Assembly (NCBI GenBank): GCA_019722365.1
Contig: JADFUC010001351.1
Coordinates: 1,302,001-1,366,000, forward strand
Length of the DNA stretch: 64,000 bases
From: Lithospermum erythrorhizon
Taxonomy: Eukaryota > Streptophyta > Magnoliopsida > Boraginales > Boraginaceae
Direction: 5' to 3'
Below are positions 48,777 through 61,800 of the stretch, piece by piece; the first letter of the stretch is position 1; every line of letters starts with the position of its first letter. The notes beneath the pieces were generated by a model. It searched no databases and was not told the DNA's origin. It saw nothing but the letters and a program-made list of their open reading frames with translations. The position numbers and the translations under genes are program-made.

Positions 48777-51373
48777 TCAGGATAGGCGATATGTTGCATC
48801 ATCCTCCATTGCCCGAACAAATCCCGGCATGTCCAACCTTGGACCTGCAACTGTCCTATATATATAAAGCTTCTCCACCGGGCAGCTTTCAGGCTGAATC
48901 AGGGTCAGCACAATTATAAGCTTCCAGCATTTTAAGCCTGGACATCTTCTGACCAAGCAACACATGCTCCAAACTATTGAGATGACATCAAAGGGATGTA
49001 TTGTCTCCAGTTTTGCAGCATTGGCCAAGAGAGCCTTGTCACCGAAGGGGCAGTCCCTGATCTCCAGCTTGCGCAGGCTTCTACAGCCAGAGAGCACGTG
49101 ATGGAGACCGACATCACTATCTCCAGCAAATGCTACAGAAAGCATCTCTAATTTCTGAGCACGTTTTCCTATGTATGCAAACACCGAGTCTGTGAGGAGG
49201 CCTGAAAGAGAGAGGCGCCTCAGTTCTTTACAGTGCTCTACTATTGCTCCAAAACCAGTATCAAGTGGCTCGAGAGTTGCATAATCAGGTGTTCGGGGCT
49301 CAATAATGCATAGGCGAAAGCGGATCATGTTAGGACGATTTTTAGCAATAGTTACAAGAGCAGCATTTGTCATTTGATGGCAGAAATAAAGAACTGATTG
49401 GAGCTTGGGGCAGCCTTCAGAAACAGAAACAAGGCCTTGTTCTGTCAAAGCTACATTTGGCTCCACACCAAAAGGGTCAGAAGGAAACACCCTAAGTTCT
49501 TGCAAGTCCTTGCAAGATGCAGCAAGCGCTTGAAGACCAGTGTCTTCAATAGAATCCAGTACCTGCAGCCATTTTCCTCATTTGTTAAGAATTATGCAAG
49601 AATAAAGTTACAAATATTAGCAGCAATTGATGTTATACTAGATTCCTATCATAGAAAATCTATTATTATCTACCGTCCTTCAAAAAATGTGTGAGGAGTC
49701 TCGCCCTTCCTTTACAGACCAACTATTATGTATATTGCATGTCTGTGCATAAAGCTAACTACTCAATTGCTTGTCAAGTCATGGAAGGAATTGGAACAAA
49801 ACGATCACCTAATATTGCACTTTATAACTACACTAAATTGTAGATTGTATAAGACAATCCACCCAATAACAAGTAATAATTACAGGAAAAGGTAACTAAG
49901 ACATACCCATAACCGCTGCAAATTTGGACATTGGCTGACAAACGTTTCAAGTTCAGGATTTTGGATAGTTGCGTAGCTTAAATTTAATGAAGTTAGCCTT
50001 GGACATGCTGAATATAAAGCTGGAAGGTAAGCTGGAACAACATCCCAAAATCCAGAGAAACCTTTAAGCTGCTTGCAACCTGAAAAGGCATCTGTCAGGG
50101 CTGAGAATACGTCAGTACGGATCTCAGCCGAAAAGGCACCAGTTCCCAACTCAGCCAATTGAGGCGCATGACGAAGTAGGTTGGGCAACTTCTCAAGGGG
50201 CACTGCACGATTGAGACGCAAAGTCTTCAGATTTGGAGACCGGGCTACCAGGCGTTCAAGAGCTGAAAAAGAAACCTCAGATCCAAGGCAAGATATATTA
50301 AGCGATGTCAAGGAGGTGAAATTATCAGGGAAATGGCTGAGCCAATGCCCTCCGAAATCCTCAACATCACATTCACGCAAATCCAGCTCCTTGAGGTTCC
50401 TACAAATTCAAATGTCAAATAAGAGCACAAATCTTTGGTACTAAAAAAAACAAAGAAAACACAACACAAAGATTCAAACTCTCCTTCACAGTCACTACTA
50501 AATCACCCAAAACAAAGAAAACACAACACAAAGATTCAAACTTTTCCTCACTGCCACATCCAAAACAAACAAGTCTTATCCCACTAATTGGGGTCGGCTA
50601 TATGAATACGACACCTCCAATAAACATCGTGTTGGAACTAATTCCTAAACCAAAATGCCAAAAAATAAATTGGCATACCTGCAATAGCAGCAAGCCCATC
50701 ACTACTCAGCCCCTCACAATAACAATTGATTCCCTTTGAAACCAACTCCAAATCAAATACTAAAAATACTCAATAAATGCATCTCAAATGACACAAAGAC
50801 TCAAACTTTCCCTCACTATAACAAACCAACCATAAAAAACAAACAAAACCCCCAACTAATCCATACACCAAAATGCAAAAAAAAAAAAATCAAATTAGTA
50901 TACCTGCAATTAGCTGCAATAGCAGCAAGCCCATCAGTACTAAACCCCTCACAAGAACACAAAACAAGAACCTTAAAATTCTTAAAACCCCTACCAACCA
51001 TCTCCAAATCCTCATCAGTTACCACCATCCTCTTCAAATAAAGCTCCTCCAACCAAGGATAACTCAAAACCATAGTACTAATCCATGGATTAACATACCC
51101 ACCCCATCCTTCTGGCACAAGATTAAAGTCAGCAAAATGAGGCTTCCCTTTAAGTTTAACTGCTCTAACTTCAGGAAATCTTGATACCATTTTAGTTGGA
51201 TTTATTGCATAACAGTTTCCGACAAAGATTTGCTTCCGACACCATCTTTCGATTTCGTACCATGATTTGCAAACTAAGGAGACATTGTTTTTGTCCTTGT
51301 CTGAATTCAAGAATGAGAAAACATATTCTAATACTTCCTCTGGAAATGATGAATATGCCATTGATTTCTTCAT
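48777..51373 (-). CDS. TIR1-like: TIR1/AFB1-type auxin receptor F-box LRR protein, last LRR scrambled
   Basis: Three exons on the minus strand (51373-50904, 50399-49907, 49562-48777) give 582 residues; Arabidopsis TIR1 has 594. The F-box (~9-50, [14 protein letters not shown]...[14 protein letters not shown]) docks on SKP1 of an SCF ubiquitin ligase, and the LRR solenoid binds auxin and Aux/IAA proteins in the nucleus. Pocket-lining segments are present: [23 protein letters not shown] and [11 protein letters not shown]. Residues 509-544 (genomic 49001-48894) do not match the family. Conserved sequence resumes at PESCPVEK and IYRTVAGPR. Another frame of that stretch still spells LLGQKM and PDS, so several small indels have shifted the frame in and out without creating a stop. 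The miR393 target site is inside the altered stretch. The C-terminus ends ~10 residues early. It may be functional, a decaying copy, or an assembly error. Confidence 0.9.
48894..49001 (-). other. Frame-shifted segment of the TIR1-like gene
   Basis: Reading the coding frame gives 36 residues unlike any TIR1/AFB. The same bases in a neighbouring frame give family-like words (LLGQKM, then PDSA). The segment is ~12 nt shorter than in Arabidopsis TIR1, and the frame is regained at PESCPVE. This is a cluster of compensating indels within ~110 bp of otherwise well-conserved sequence. Confidence 0.8.
48986..49003 (-). promoter_or_regulatory. Degraded miR393 target site
   Basis: TIR1/AFB2/AFB3 mRNAs carry CAATGCGATCCCTTTGGA as the miR393 pairing core. 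Here the aligned bases are CAATACATCCCTTTGATG: one base is lost between CAAT and ATCC and one G is lost in the TTTGG run that pairs with the miRNA 5' end. Pairing should be much weaker. Confidence 0.7.
50450..50556. repeat. Short tandem repeat in TIR1-like intron 1
   Basis: CAAAGAAAACACAACACAAA followed by GATTCAAACT(C/T)T occurs twice (from ~50450 and ~50513), and a weaker third copy (ACACAAAGACTCAAACTTTC) is at ~50791. Non-coding. Confidence 0.7.
50675..50757 (-). pseudogene. Partial copy of TIR1-like exon 1 inside intron 1
   Basis: The minus-strand sequence codes for DLELVSKG...[15 protein letters not shown] followed by CAG|GTATGCC, which mirrors the 3' end of exon 1 (50904-51012: DLEMVGRG, then [15 protein letters not shown]) and its donor site. 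About nine codons in the middle are missing. No acceptor is evident for it to act as an exon, but it supplies a second 5' splice site in the transcript. Confidence 0.75.
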
Positions 51374-54300
51374 GTTGGTATGAAAAAATGGAGGTTTTTG
51401 GATCTGAATATGGATGGAGAAGATAGGGAGAGGACTAGAGGAGCATGTGCTTGCTTCACTATTGCAAGAATTTAGTAATACTACTACGTGTATTTATTTA
51501 TGGTCATATTAGTAGATATCAGATATTAGCCAGCAATTATGCAGGTTCGGTTAAAGTTAAAAGATTAAATTATGCTTCTACTTTTGGTGCATTTATAATA
51601 AATTGGATCTTGTGATTTTTTTCTAAAAAAAGTCGTGTTGTCATTCCTGATCTCGATCTCGGGCCAGTATGAATTAACGTCTAGGTGGTATTACATTAAT
51701 ACAATGTTGGATATTTGATAAAGCTATTATTTTGTGTAAGAAATTGGTATAAAATGATACTAAGATACGACTTTAATATTTATGGACATTTCATTAAATT
51801 TTTTTATCATTGTCATTATAAGTACTTTCGAAGTAACATTGTTATTAAAATTATAATTATAATACATAAATAAGGCTAATCTTAGTGGTTGTTCATGTGG
51901 ACATTTGTTTATTTTTCTCTTTCTTAATGTCTTAAAAGTAAAGTTTACTTGTTTTTTCTTAAACAAAAAATAAAAATAGAATACAACAAACAAATTATGT
52001 TTTGAAACTCGAGTGGTGGAGGTTAAGAGGAACAAAGGACGATAATTCTTTTCAAGTCCTTAATTATAGGACGATATCTATCCTAAAACTCAAGATATAC
52101 TTATTAGACTAACCCATATGGAGTAGTAACTATGAAAAAATTATAAGTTACGATTATAAAATAAAGCTTGACATAAACAATAATTATCTCATTAACTCAT
52201 TAATTAAAGTAACTAATTACTCCAATAATAAGTTTAACATAATATACATTTCAAAATAATTAATTAATCTATTAAGTCTTTATTCATTGTCAAAGTATTA
52301 TACAGAGTATAAAAGAAATGAATATTACGGTAGTACGGAGTATCAATTTTGAGCACAATTAAGGTACATTTACAGAGAACAAATTGTTGCTAAAGTTCAT
52401 TAAACTACATAACATACAAGTCGAATTTGACAAATTATAGTCTCTCAATTTATCTGAGGAATCTCGGTTTAATCTGAAATATTAAATTAGATGATTTTTA
52501 CATAGATAGGCGATAGAATAGTAGTGTTGTTCTTAATTTCAATAAATAGTTGTGATACATAAAAAATCATTCGACGATTCAAAAAGAAAATAGAAATGAA
52601 AGACGTAATAAAATGTATCTAAACTCTAAAGTGCTTTAGATTTTGGTACTGTACTTTAAGTGGTCAAAGACGTAATCGGCCAACTAGTGTACTAGCATTA
52701 CGTAATCGAGATCAAATTTGGTAAACATCAACTCTCAACTATACTGGAAGGAATTTCATTCTTTTCACAATTTAATGTTATGTTATTTCAATTTATTTTA
52801 ATTAACGTTTCCTTTTTTTTAGTTGTCGTTTTAGTAAAAAAAATTGTTTGAAAATAGTTTTCGTTTTAGCATAATAAATAGCAATTTTACATTTTTAATG
52901 TAATTTTTGGATTCTTTTATAACTTTAAATTATGATCAATGAAGTGATATTGTTTGATTGATTGTCATTTTACATTTCAATACATTTCTTAACTAATTTT
53001 TTTTTTTTTTAATCTATGTGTAAATCTTTAAAATAATATTTAAAAAATGGAGGAATATATTATAATTAACTTGGAAATTACAACTCACATTATATGTGAA
53101 ATTTAATAAGTAATTTTAATAAAATTCGATTTATTTAATCAATGAAATGAACAATGAAAGTTGATCGAATAAGTTGCACATTAAGCGATTAGATGTGACT
53201 CGAAATCAATAAAAATCAAACACGTGTAAAGTTCAGAATTAAGCCCTGAGAATTGATTGAAGTCGAGAATTAGGGTTTTTACATTAATTAACAATAATTT
53301 TAACTTGAGGGTTAAATAATTTGATTAAAATGTCGATTAAAAATTAGGCCCAGAAAATCCCCAATTTTATTACATTAATTTCGACTATTTGGCCCTAAAA
53401 TGGAAGTTTAGAACTTCAAATAAAGATTCCCCAAAAGAGCGGGTTTGAAGCGAAAAGTGAAGAGTTGAAATTTAATGAAAACAAAAGAATACATTTCATA
53501 ATGAAACCCATTATGCTTGGAGTAGAGACAAAGTGGTTAAGATCGAAATTCGGTGATTATGATTAATAAATGGAAAGAAAGCATATAAATCCCCCACTCC
53601 CTAACGAGGAAATTCCAGTATTTCCTGACAAAAAGAAAATACAATCTCGGAGAATTTAGCGTAAAACGATTACATGCAGTATTTAACCCCATCTGAAACC
53701 TTTGAAAATTATTGCTTTCTCGTACCACGAAAACCACTTGAGAAACACATAAATCTTGATATATAGGCAAAATAGGTACCTAAATTAAATAAGGCAAAAG
53801 TTATTCGTAGTCACTAAAGAAATAAGCTGGCGCAAAACAAGGCACACATGGTTGAATTACTATACAAGCGGCGTAATAATTTCGAGGATTACGTGCGTGA
53901 AGTCGTCATTCGGATCTAAATAAATTAAATAACAACAAATTAAGCCTGAAAGCCCACAGTGATGAAATAATGAGGATCTGGCTGCATGTCTACCTCTCAA
54001 AAAACAGGAGAAAGACATGGCTGGCAGGCTTCAATCCCCAGTTGCAGTCCAGTACGCTAGGTACATTGAACCACGTAGTCCCAAGTCATATTTCAGTCCC
54101 AAGACCAAAATCAAGTTCAAAAGCTTGATGGTATACTCTCAGAACAGATTAGTGGAAGTCAATCTTAGAATTAAAGACTAAGTCTAGCATCATCTTGTAG
54201 ACTTTAGAATCAATAAGCTGTCAGGACACAAATCCAGAAGTTGATTAGGATCTACTGTAGCATTCAGTCCGCAATCAAATCAGAACTTTGGGATCGCATA

Positions 54301-57300
54301 GCGATCAAGCATAAATCGATACATGAAATAGGCGCCCAAATCGAGTATCGAGCTTCATCGAGTTGAAATACATTAAAGTCGAGTCAGAGGCGTGTCGGCG
54401 ATTAATGATCAGGTTTGGAGATCGATAGAGTGATAGTCGATGGTTTGGTATTGATCGTTTGATAAATACTTTTGTCGCAGATAGTTTAAAGAGTTTTGTG
54501 TATTGGAGTGCGTACGTTATAAAAAAGCCATGTTTTTAAATCGTGCCCTTTCGTACTCGTCCGAATCTCGATTCGTTTAACCGATGTTGAATCAAATGTG
54601 GGGGCTAATTAATCAATTCATGTTTTAAACAAAATTAACCCCGCTTCCCGATATCATCGTCACCAGCACGTCCAGCCAATCAACCTGAATTCACGGCTTC
54701 TGAAACTTCCTCCACACTTGATTATTTATAAAGTCAATAGAACTGACCCATCAATTAACGTTATCATCATTAAATAAAGCGAAGGGTTTGAGATTGAAAG
54801 CACTTGCATCATAACTTTCTTATGACCTACCAAACGATAAATGTGGATGTTTGAGTAAGGCGGTGGCAAGTGATAACGATGTGGTGGGGCATAATCAAAT
54901 GTGGATGTTTGGGAGAGAGAATTTAACGCCGAAGGAATTTAGCAGATCGGAGCGATTGTCATTTTTAGCGATAGGAAGAGGTTAGGGGTAACTAAGATAT
55001 GCTTGAAGTGACAAAATTATCCCGTTATTTAAAATTAATGGTGAAATTGGGCCGGCGGTATCAAAGTTAACATTAATTGAAATAGAGGAGGATTTTTAAG
55101 CATGAGTGATTGAAGTAAACTTTTTAAGCAGGAAGTAATGTTTTCGAGCAGATAGCAGCTATAAATAATAAAATCTTTCTAGCAATTACAGTATATATTT
55201 ATCGATATCTTAATATTTTAGTTAGGTTTCCTAGCTTTGTATTCATATTTGAAAACCTGTTTTATTTGTCAAAATTTTAATATAATTTATAACTTGAGAA
55301 TTTAAAACTATTATGAAGTATCAAATTTGAGAGTTAATGTAATTGAGAATGTTCTCACATTGATATGAATTTATGAGTATCTAATACTAGTAAACATTAC
55401 TACTTACTAGTATCAACTTACTTGTAGATTTTCGAACATGTTTAAAAGAAAATTGAAAGAATAAAAGTTTAAAAGAACTCTAATCAATCCCATCCTCTGC
55501 CCTTCCTCTCCGTTTGCTAATACTGACAAATCAAAAATTCTAAATTTGCAATAAAAATCAAAGTAGACGAAATAAAATGAGTTATTATTAGAGATAATCG
55601 AATGGTCTAGCGGTTGAGTTATTATAATTTTAATTATTAAAAAAGAAGAGTTATTATGGTACTGAGTTGTAATGCACGTAAAGTGATAAGTTATTGGAGA
55701 AGAAATCAAGATTGAGGATGATACATTATTGGGTGAATTAGTAAGGAATAATAATGTGAAATAATTACGAAGCCCACGCATGGTTCTCCGGGAATCTCTC
55801 TTCCCCTCGAGTGGTTTGCCTTGGACTTTGCTGTTGAATACTTTAGTATATGCAATTTTCTTTTATTCTCATAGCCACCCCCATGCTATCTCTCTGCCTT
55901 CATCTGCCAAAAATGAATAATCTATTCTATCTTGGAAATCCAACGTTATTAATTAAGTTACGCTATAAATTAAACAGATGAGGAAGAAACAAAAATATGG
56001 TAGTGAATTCATGTAGGTCCCCTGTTATAATTCAAAGCCAATTTGCCTTTGTTTCCTAGGAACGTTAATGAAAAATGGCTTGATTATTGTATGTTAACAA
56101 ATTGATACACTAGAGAAACCAGGCTTTATAAGCTTTGGGACTTAAAAGAATGATCGAGAGATTATTATTTTTTAACTTGAGATTTGTAACCAATTTATTT
56201 TCAGTCTTATTTGGATAAGCCTCCGGCGTCTGATATCGCAATCGTCAATGAGATAAATAGCATTTAAGCGAAATCGCATTGTACAAACTTCGACTAAAAG
56301 GTGTTGTGGAAAATAAAAATGATTGAGGTTATTGTTTGTATATATACATGGGTTTCTCGCAACGATGATGAGAGGCGAATGTTTATTAGGATGGAATTCG
56401 GGAAGAAACTACGGGGTCAAACTAAAAAATATCTTAGATGAAATAAGTTATTACATTTTATATGAAATTTAAATATGAAATTAATTGTCCGAAATAGTCG
56501 CGATGAAAGTAATTGAGGATCAATTATTGTTTAGTCTCCGTTAGTAGTATTAGTACTCATTGGTTAGTCGAAGTATAAATGTGTATCGTGTCTGAGTGGT
56601 CGCTAAGCAAATGACTACGACGAGGATCAATATTTTCCAATTTTTAAAAGTGAATTTTTAGGAAGCTAGAACTAATTCAATAATAAAACCGTAATTAGTA
56701 ATTAAAAAGTTATGAGTTGATATAACCTCATCGCATATGAATTTTGGTTGCACGAAAAATCATAAAAAATTTAGATGCACGTGAATTGAAAGATAAGATC
56801 CTTGATATAAATCATGTTATTGAAGTTCTATTAATGGCTAGCTAGCTGGATGAAGAAGAGTACTGTTTGCATAAATATTTCACACATTCATCGGTAATCA
56901 AGTACTTAATTATTGGTCTAAATCCCATCAAAAAGTTAATGACACTGATGTGGCCAACTGTATATGAGTATCTAATATAGCTGTTTATTTTGTATAATTT
57001 TGTTGTTTAACTTAAGCAAAGTTGAAGAAGTTCGTGTTACAATGCAACCAGCTGGAAGTCTTTATGGTTTTTGGTCTAAGGAATCTAGTTAACTTCAGGA
57101 CAAAAAAGATTAGCAAAGCATGTTATTATATACATTTTATCTTGTACGTCACTATTTTCTTTTCATTGTTTTAATACCATATGCGGCGTGAGGAATCGGA
57201 ATAAGGTGTAAAGGAGTTCGTTTAAATACATTAAGTAATGTTAAATTTAACAACTTTTTTATAAGTCATTGGATCAAATTTATTCCAAGACCATCTATTA

Positions 57301-57340
57301 ACACCCAAACAGTGGACCCCACTGAGAATAAAATAAAGCA

Positions 57341-57401
57341 AAAAAAGAGATAGCCACCAGCCCGCCCATAGCGGCTGGTTGGCTTGCTATTTTTTCCTCT
57401 T
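57341..57401. repeat. GC-rich imperfect hairpin
   Basis: AGCCACCAGCC (57352-57362) and GGCTGGTTGGCT (57373-57384) are complementary except for one extra base, around a 10-nt loop. Pairing extends weakly into flanking ATAGC/GCTAT and A-rich/T-rich arms. It is the only GC-rich patch in its neighbourhood. Confidence 0.6.
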
Positions 57402-58322
57402 CTTTTAAATCGTTTTTTCTGATAATTAAGAAAAAAAAATTAAAAAATATACAACTATATTTTATTTTGAGATCATAAATAGATCTTAGATTTGTATCAT
57501 TTGGACATAAAAAAAATTGAATTTTTACACAATTTTTATTAATTATATTAAAATATTATATGAATTTTTTGAAATTAAAAAAATATTTTTGTGAAATGAA
57601 GTTAAAATGATATGTAAGAGAAAAATTAATTTAGCCTTTTGAATAACGTCCTCTTTAAATTTGTTCTTTAAAATAGATGTTATTTGATAGTGTTAAGATG
57701 ATGTAATGAAATGTCGAAATGTATTTCATTTTGGAGTAGATAGTACGAAAGGTATCCAATATGTGAATAACTATAATTAAGCAATATATAAGGAGTCTAT
57801 ATGATACGATAACTATGAGATTTTTTAGCAACCTCTCTTCCTATCATTTATCTATATTATATATAAAAAGAATATATGTAGGTAATTATTTGGTTTTATC
57901 AAAAATCAAATTTCAAATGTATATTTTTTACTCATATATTATATAATTAGTTATCTATTTTATAGTATCGAAATTGTCGTATTACGTGAAGCTATCTTAT
58001 CTCTGGCATCACTTTTTCAAATAAAAAAAACTATTGCAACACGCGAAACACCCGTTAGAAAAATTTATTTTATGAATCTCGTGTTTAGGTTAGGGTGACC
58101 TCGACTTTGATTTGTCATGTTCAAGGTCCTCAAATCTTAAATGATCTTTAGATGTTTTTCGGATGTTAAATCAGTATTTACAAAACATGAAACAATTACA
58201 TTATTTAGGTGTAATATTACCAAATATATGTATGGAATTTTCATTTCTTCCCCTCTTACACATTGTGGTGCAAAAAATCATACAAAAGGCCGTGTATTGA
58301 AATTGTAACTTAGGGAGATTAA

Positions 58323-58896
58323 TAATCCCTCCATCCTAAAAATAATTTTGCAGTTAATTTGATTTTTAATTGCTAAACGCAATAAAATATTTAACGTCAT
58401 TACATCAATTTAACGAATAAATATGTGAATATGTAATCTGTTTGGATTGAGGTGAATCAAGATAAAATTACAAATTTGCCATGTGAGTTCTATTTTTTGT
58501 ATTCATTCAAGTTAAATGATTTAGCTCGATTCATCTTGATTATTACACGTTTTCATTAATCCGCAAATTGAAGTGAAATGTAGGTGAATAGGGTTATATT
58601 TCAACTTATTTCACATTGATTCATCCGTGACGACAAATAAAATGATATCCAAATAATATTTTAAAATATTCACTTAGATTCACCTCAACTACTTTGATAT
58701 AGATAAACTTATAAGTTTTGGCCTCATTTAGGTTCAGTAAAATCCAACGAACCATTGATATGAATCAAAATTAAAAATCTTCTAATATTTTTTACCAAAT
58801 ATTATAAACATATATAAAAGATGGTTGACTCCAAAACTTAAGAACCTAACCATTAAAATTAAAATTGGATAATCTCTTTTTAGTCGGAGGATGTAC
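58323..58896. mobile_element. Nested MITE-like element
   Basis: The outer ends TAATCCCTCCATCCTAAAAA and (reverse complement of the right end) TACATCCTCCGACTAAAA are similar. Inside lies a second inverted pair, GAGGTGAATC at ~58450 and GATTCACCTC at ~58678, suggesting one element inserted in another. Non-coding. Confidence 0.45.
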
Positions 58897-61800
58897 TATC
58901 AGGTAAAAGACTCAAAATTATTTGTAATTAATTATTAATTGCTCATTTATCTAATAAATATAAAATTTATATAATTAGATTTATATTTAAAAATAATTTA
59001 ATAATCTTATTCTTATAAACTTTTTAAATATTATTAAAAAATAATTATTTGTCAGTTAAAATGCTTGATATTGAAAAAGTCAAAAAAACTAGGAGGAAAT
59101 ACTACTTCGCTTATCCACTATTGAACATGGTCTTAAGAATGATATGTTACATTGTACTAGTAAGGGGTCCCAGAGTAATAGTTGCTAATTGAAAAAAATG
59201 GATTAAAAAAAATAAAAAAGCAGTATTAAATAGAATTAAACAAAAAGCAGCGTTGCGTATATTGTCACGTAGAAATAATGAAAAAAGACGAAAAAATAAA
59301 TTTCCGAATTATTAATTTAGCATACATTCTTGAGTCGGGACATACTAAAATATTATCTTGAGATTGTGTAAATATAGGTAATTTATTGAATTTATTTGTA
59401 GTTGAAAATTGTAAGAAAAACAATAGAAAAAAAGAAAAAAAAAATTGTTCTTGTAGTAGATCATAACCATTCATGTGTTTACGATTGTTATGAAAAAAAA
59501 ATGAAAAAAAGAGTGATTTTAATTGCTTAGCACTATCACACAATCGTTAGTCGAACTAACTTTGTATTTAATTTGTGAGTGTCTCTTAAATTTAAGGAAA
59601 AAACCTTGATCGCGTATGATAATCGTAGAAATAATGAAAAAGAATCGAAAACTTGTAGATTGTTAATTGCTTAGTAATGCACAGAATCGAGGGGCAGACC
59701 AAGAATATTATGTTAAAGAGTTTGTGCATGTCAGTATTAATATATTGATTTTCCATTGTAATTTATAATTAGAAAAAAAAAAAACAAAAGAAAAACCTCC
59801 AAAAATTGAAAAAAAAGACAAAAAGCTGCTCCACTGGTTCCATGACCATGCGCGTGTACTGTAGTCTGTAGGTCTATTCTTTTATAACTACCATCGGATA
59901 TTACCAGAGATAGCATGAACCTTGAAGCCTTGAACTTATAAAAGGGCTTAGAACTGAAGTTCTCCAAGCCCCTCCGGGCTCCGGCCCTTCTTTTTGGGGA
60001 CTTGATCCAGTTACATATATATCCAATCACTGAAGACTGAACTAGAACAGTGACAGACTGACAGTAGTTGAATTTAGATGGATGATTTTTAACGGTGCAT
60101 ATCTTCTGGATCGCTATCAGTGCTCCGATTCGGCGCATAATAAATAATATGTTGTCAGTAAGGACGGATACAGGTGAATCGAAGTGATTGTTAAGAAATA
60201 TCTGGCTGGAAATTTTTTATTGCGTATTTGATAAGCAAATCAAGAATTCAAATAAAAAATAACATATTTAGATGAACATTGAACATTTAATAAAAAAACG
60301 AACTATTATAAAAGTTGTAGAAGAAATAATATTTAGAAGATAAATAATTTCATAATAATAAAATAAAGTCATATAGATTCATAAATAACAAAAAGTTGAG
60401 AATTTTTGAACAACAAAAAGAAGCGCAAGATTTGAGCAATTTAACAACATCTTGGCGTAATTTTGTGTGTCGATTGGTAGCGTGATTTTGGTAGTTTGAT
60501 TGAGCAGACGATGTCATGTTAAGCCATGTTAGCCGAGTGTCAAATTTAGTATTAAATTATGCAGGAAAAGAAATGGGGAATGGCTTGCATGACGTTTAAT
60601 CATGGCTGACGCGTATGCCAGGTATTAAGCAGAATTATGTCGTAATTCGATCTGGTGATACCAAATGCAGATTTTTAACTAATTTATAAACATAAATTAG
60701 TACATTTATCATAACTTTAATCATTGTAAGACAATATCACACGAAGTATCACGATCATACGAATTCCTATAATTGACCATATATAATATACATGTAACAA
60801 ATGATAGTTAAAAATTACTCCAATTGCCAAAAAAAAAAAATATAATGACATTTAAGAGATGACTCAAGTACTTAATTGTCACATCCCTTAAATAAATAAA
60901 TATATGTAAAATTTAACTCTACTAAATAGTCTGCTATAACTTCTAGATATTTAACCCATAAGAGCTCTTGCACCAGTTATTTTATAAATTTTTTCCAAAA
61001 TCAACTCCCTAAATCACTTTTTTACTTTTAAAAATTAAACAAATTTTTTTACACAAAACCAACTTCCCTATTTTCTCACCCTTAAATCATTAAGTTACAA
61101 TATAAAACATTTCATATCATTAAGTTACATTTTAAAATAAAAATTATTAATATGTAAATAGGTAACAATGAATATTAATATAATAAATAAAAATAATAAT
61201 ACAAGCACAATGACTAAAATAAATGAGCTCCTATTTTTAATATGTAGTATTTATTTAGAACATTATTCCCCTTAAAACATTATTCTTGCAAAAACAAAAC
61301 AAAAATAAATGAAAAAATAAATAAATATAATGTTGCATTTCATCTTCAAATTAAATATGAATCATTTGAATTGAAAGATCAACTTCAGTATTTTAATACT
61401 TCCTTTTATGAGCAGTAACATGTGAGTCCATTTGAAACAATTGATGAGAGAGAACCAAAAGCTTCGGTGTTTTCAACTTCACGTCAAGCCTTAATTCACA
61501 CCAGGCGAAAAATTAGCTGGTAAAAGATGTGGGACCATTTTAATATGAGGAAGTTGAAATTATGTCATTTGGATGTATTTTGCAATTTCTTTATTCTATA
61601 TTTGAGATTAGTACTTGTTTGAGAATGGTGCTCAGATACTCTAAGATGAACTTACAACTTTCATCTCAATAACAAGTTGTTACATCAATGAATACCAAAA
61701 ATATTAAAGTATCTTTTAAATGGGTTATTAAATGGCTAGTGATATTATCAAAATAATTTTTACATATTTAGAATAATAATTTATAAAATACTTTATCTAT

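Noticed and set aside
53160..54960. Possible LTR retrotransposon body
   Set aside because: Composition differs from the surroundings, but I found no primer-binding site, paired LTRs or protein motifs.
59737..60138. 133-residue minus-strand open frame
   Set aside because: No homology is recognised and it ends in a poly-Phe tract; it was kept only as a low-interest composition anomaly.
61515..61540. GTCCCACATC on the minus strand as a U-snRNA upstream element
   Set aside because: No TATA box follows at the required spacing and no snRNA sequence is visible downstream.
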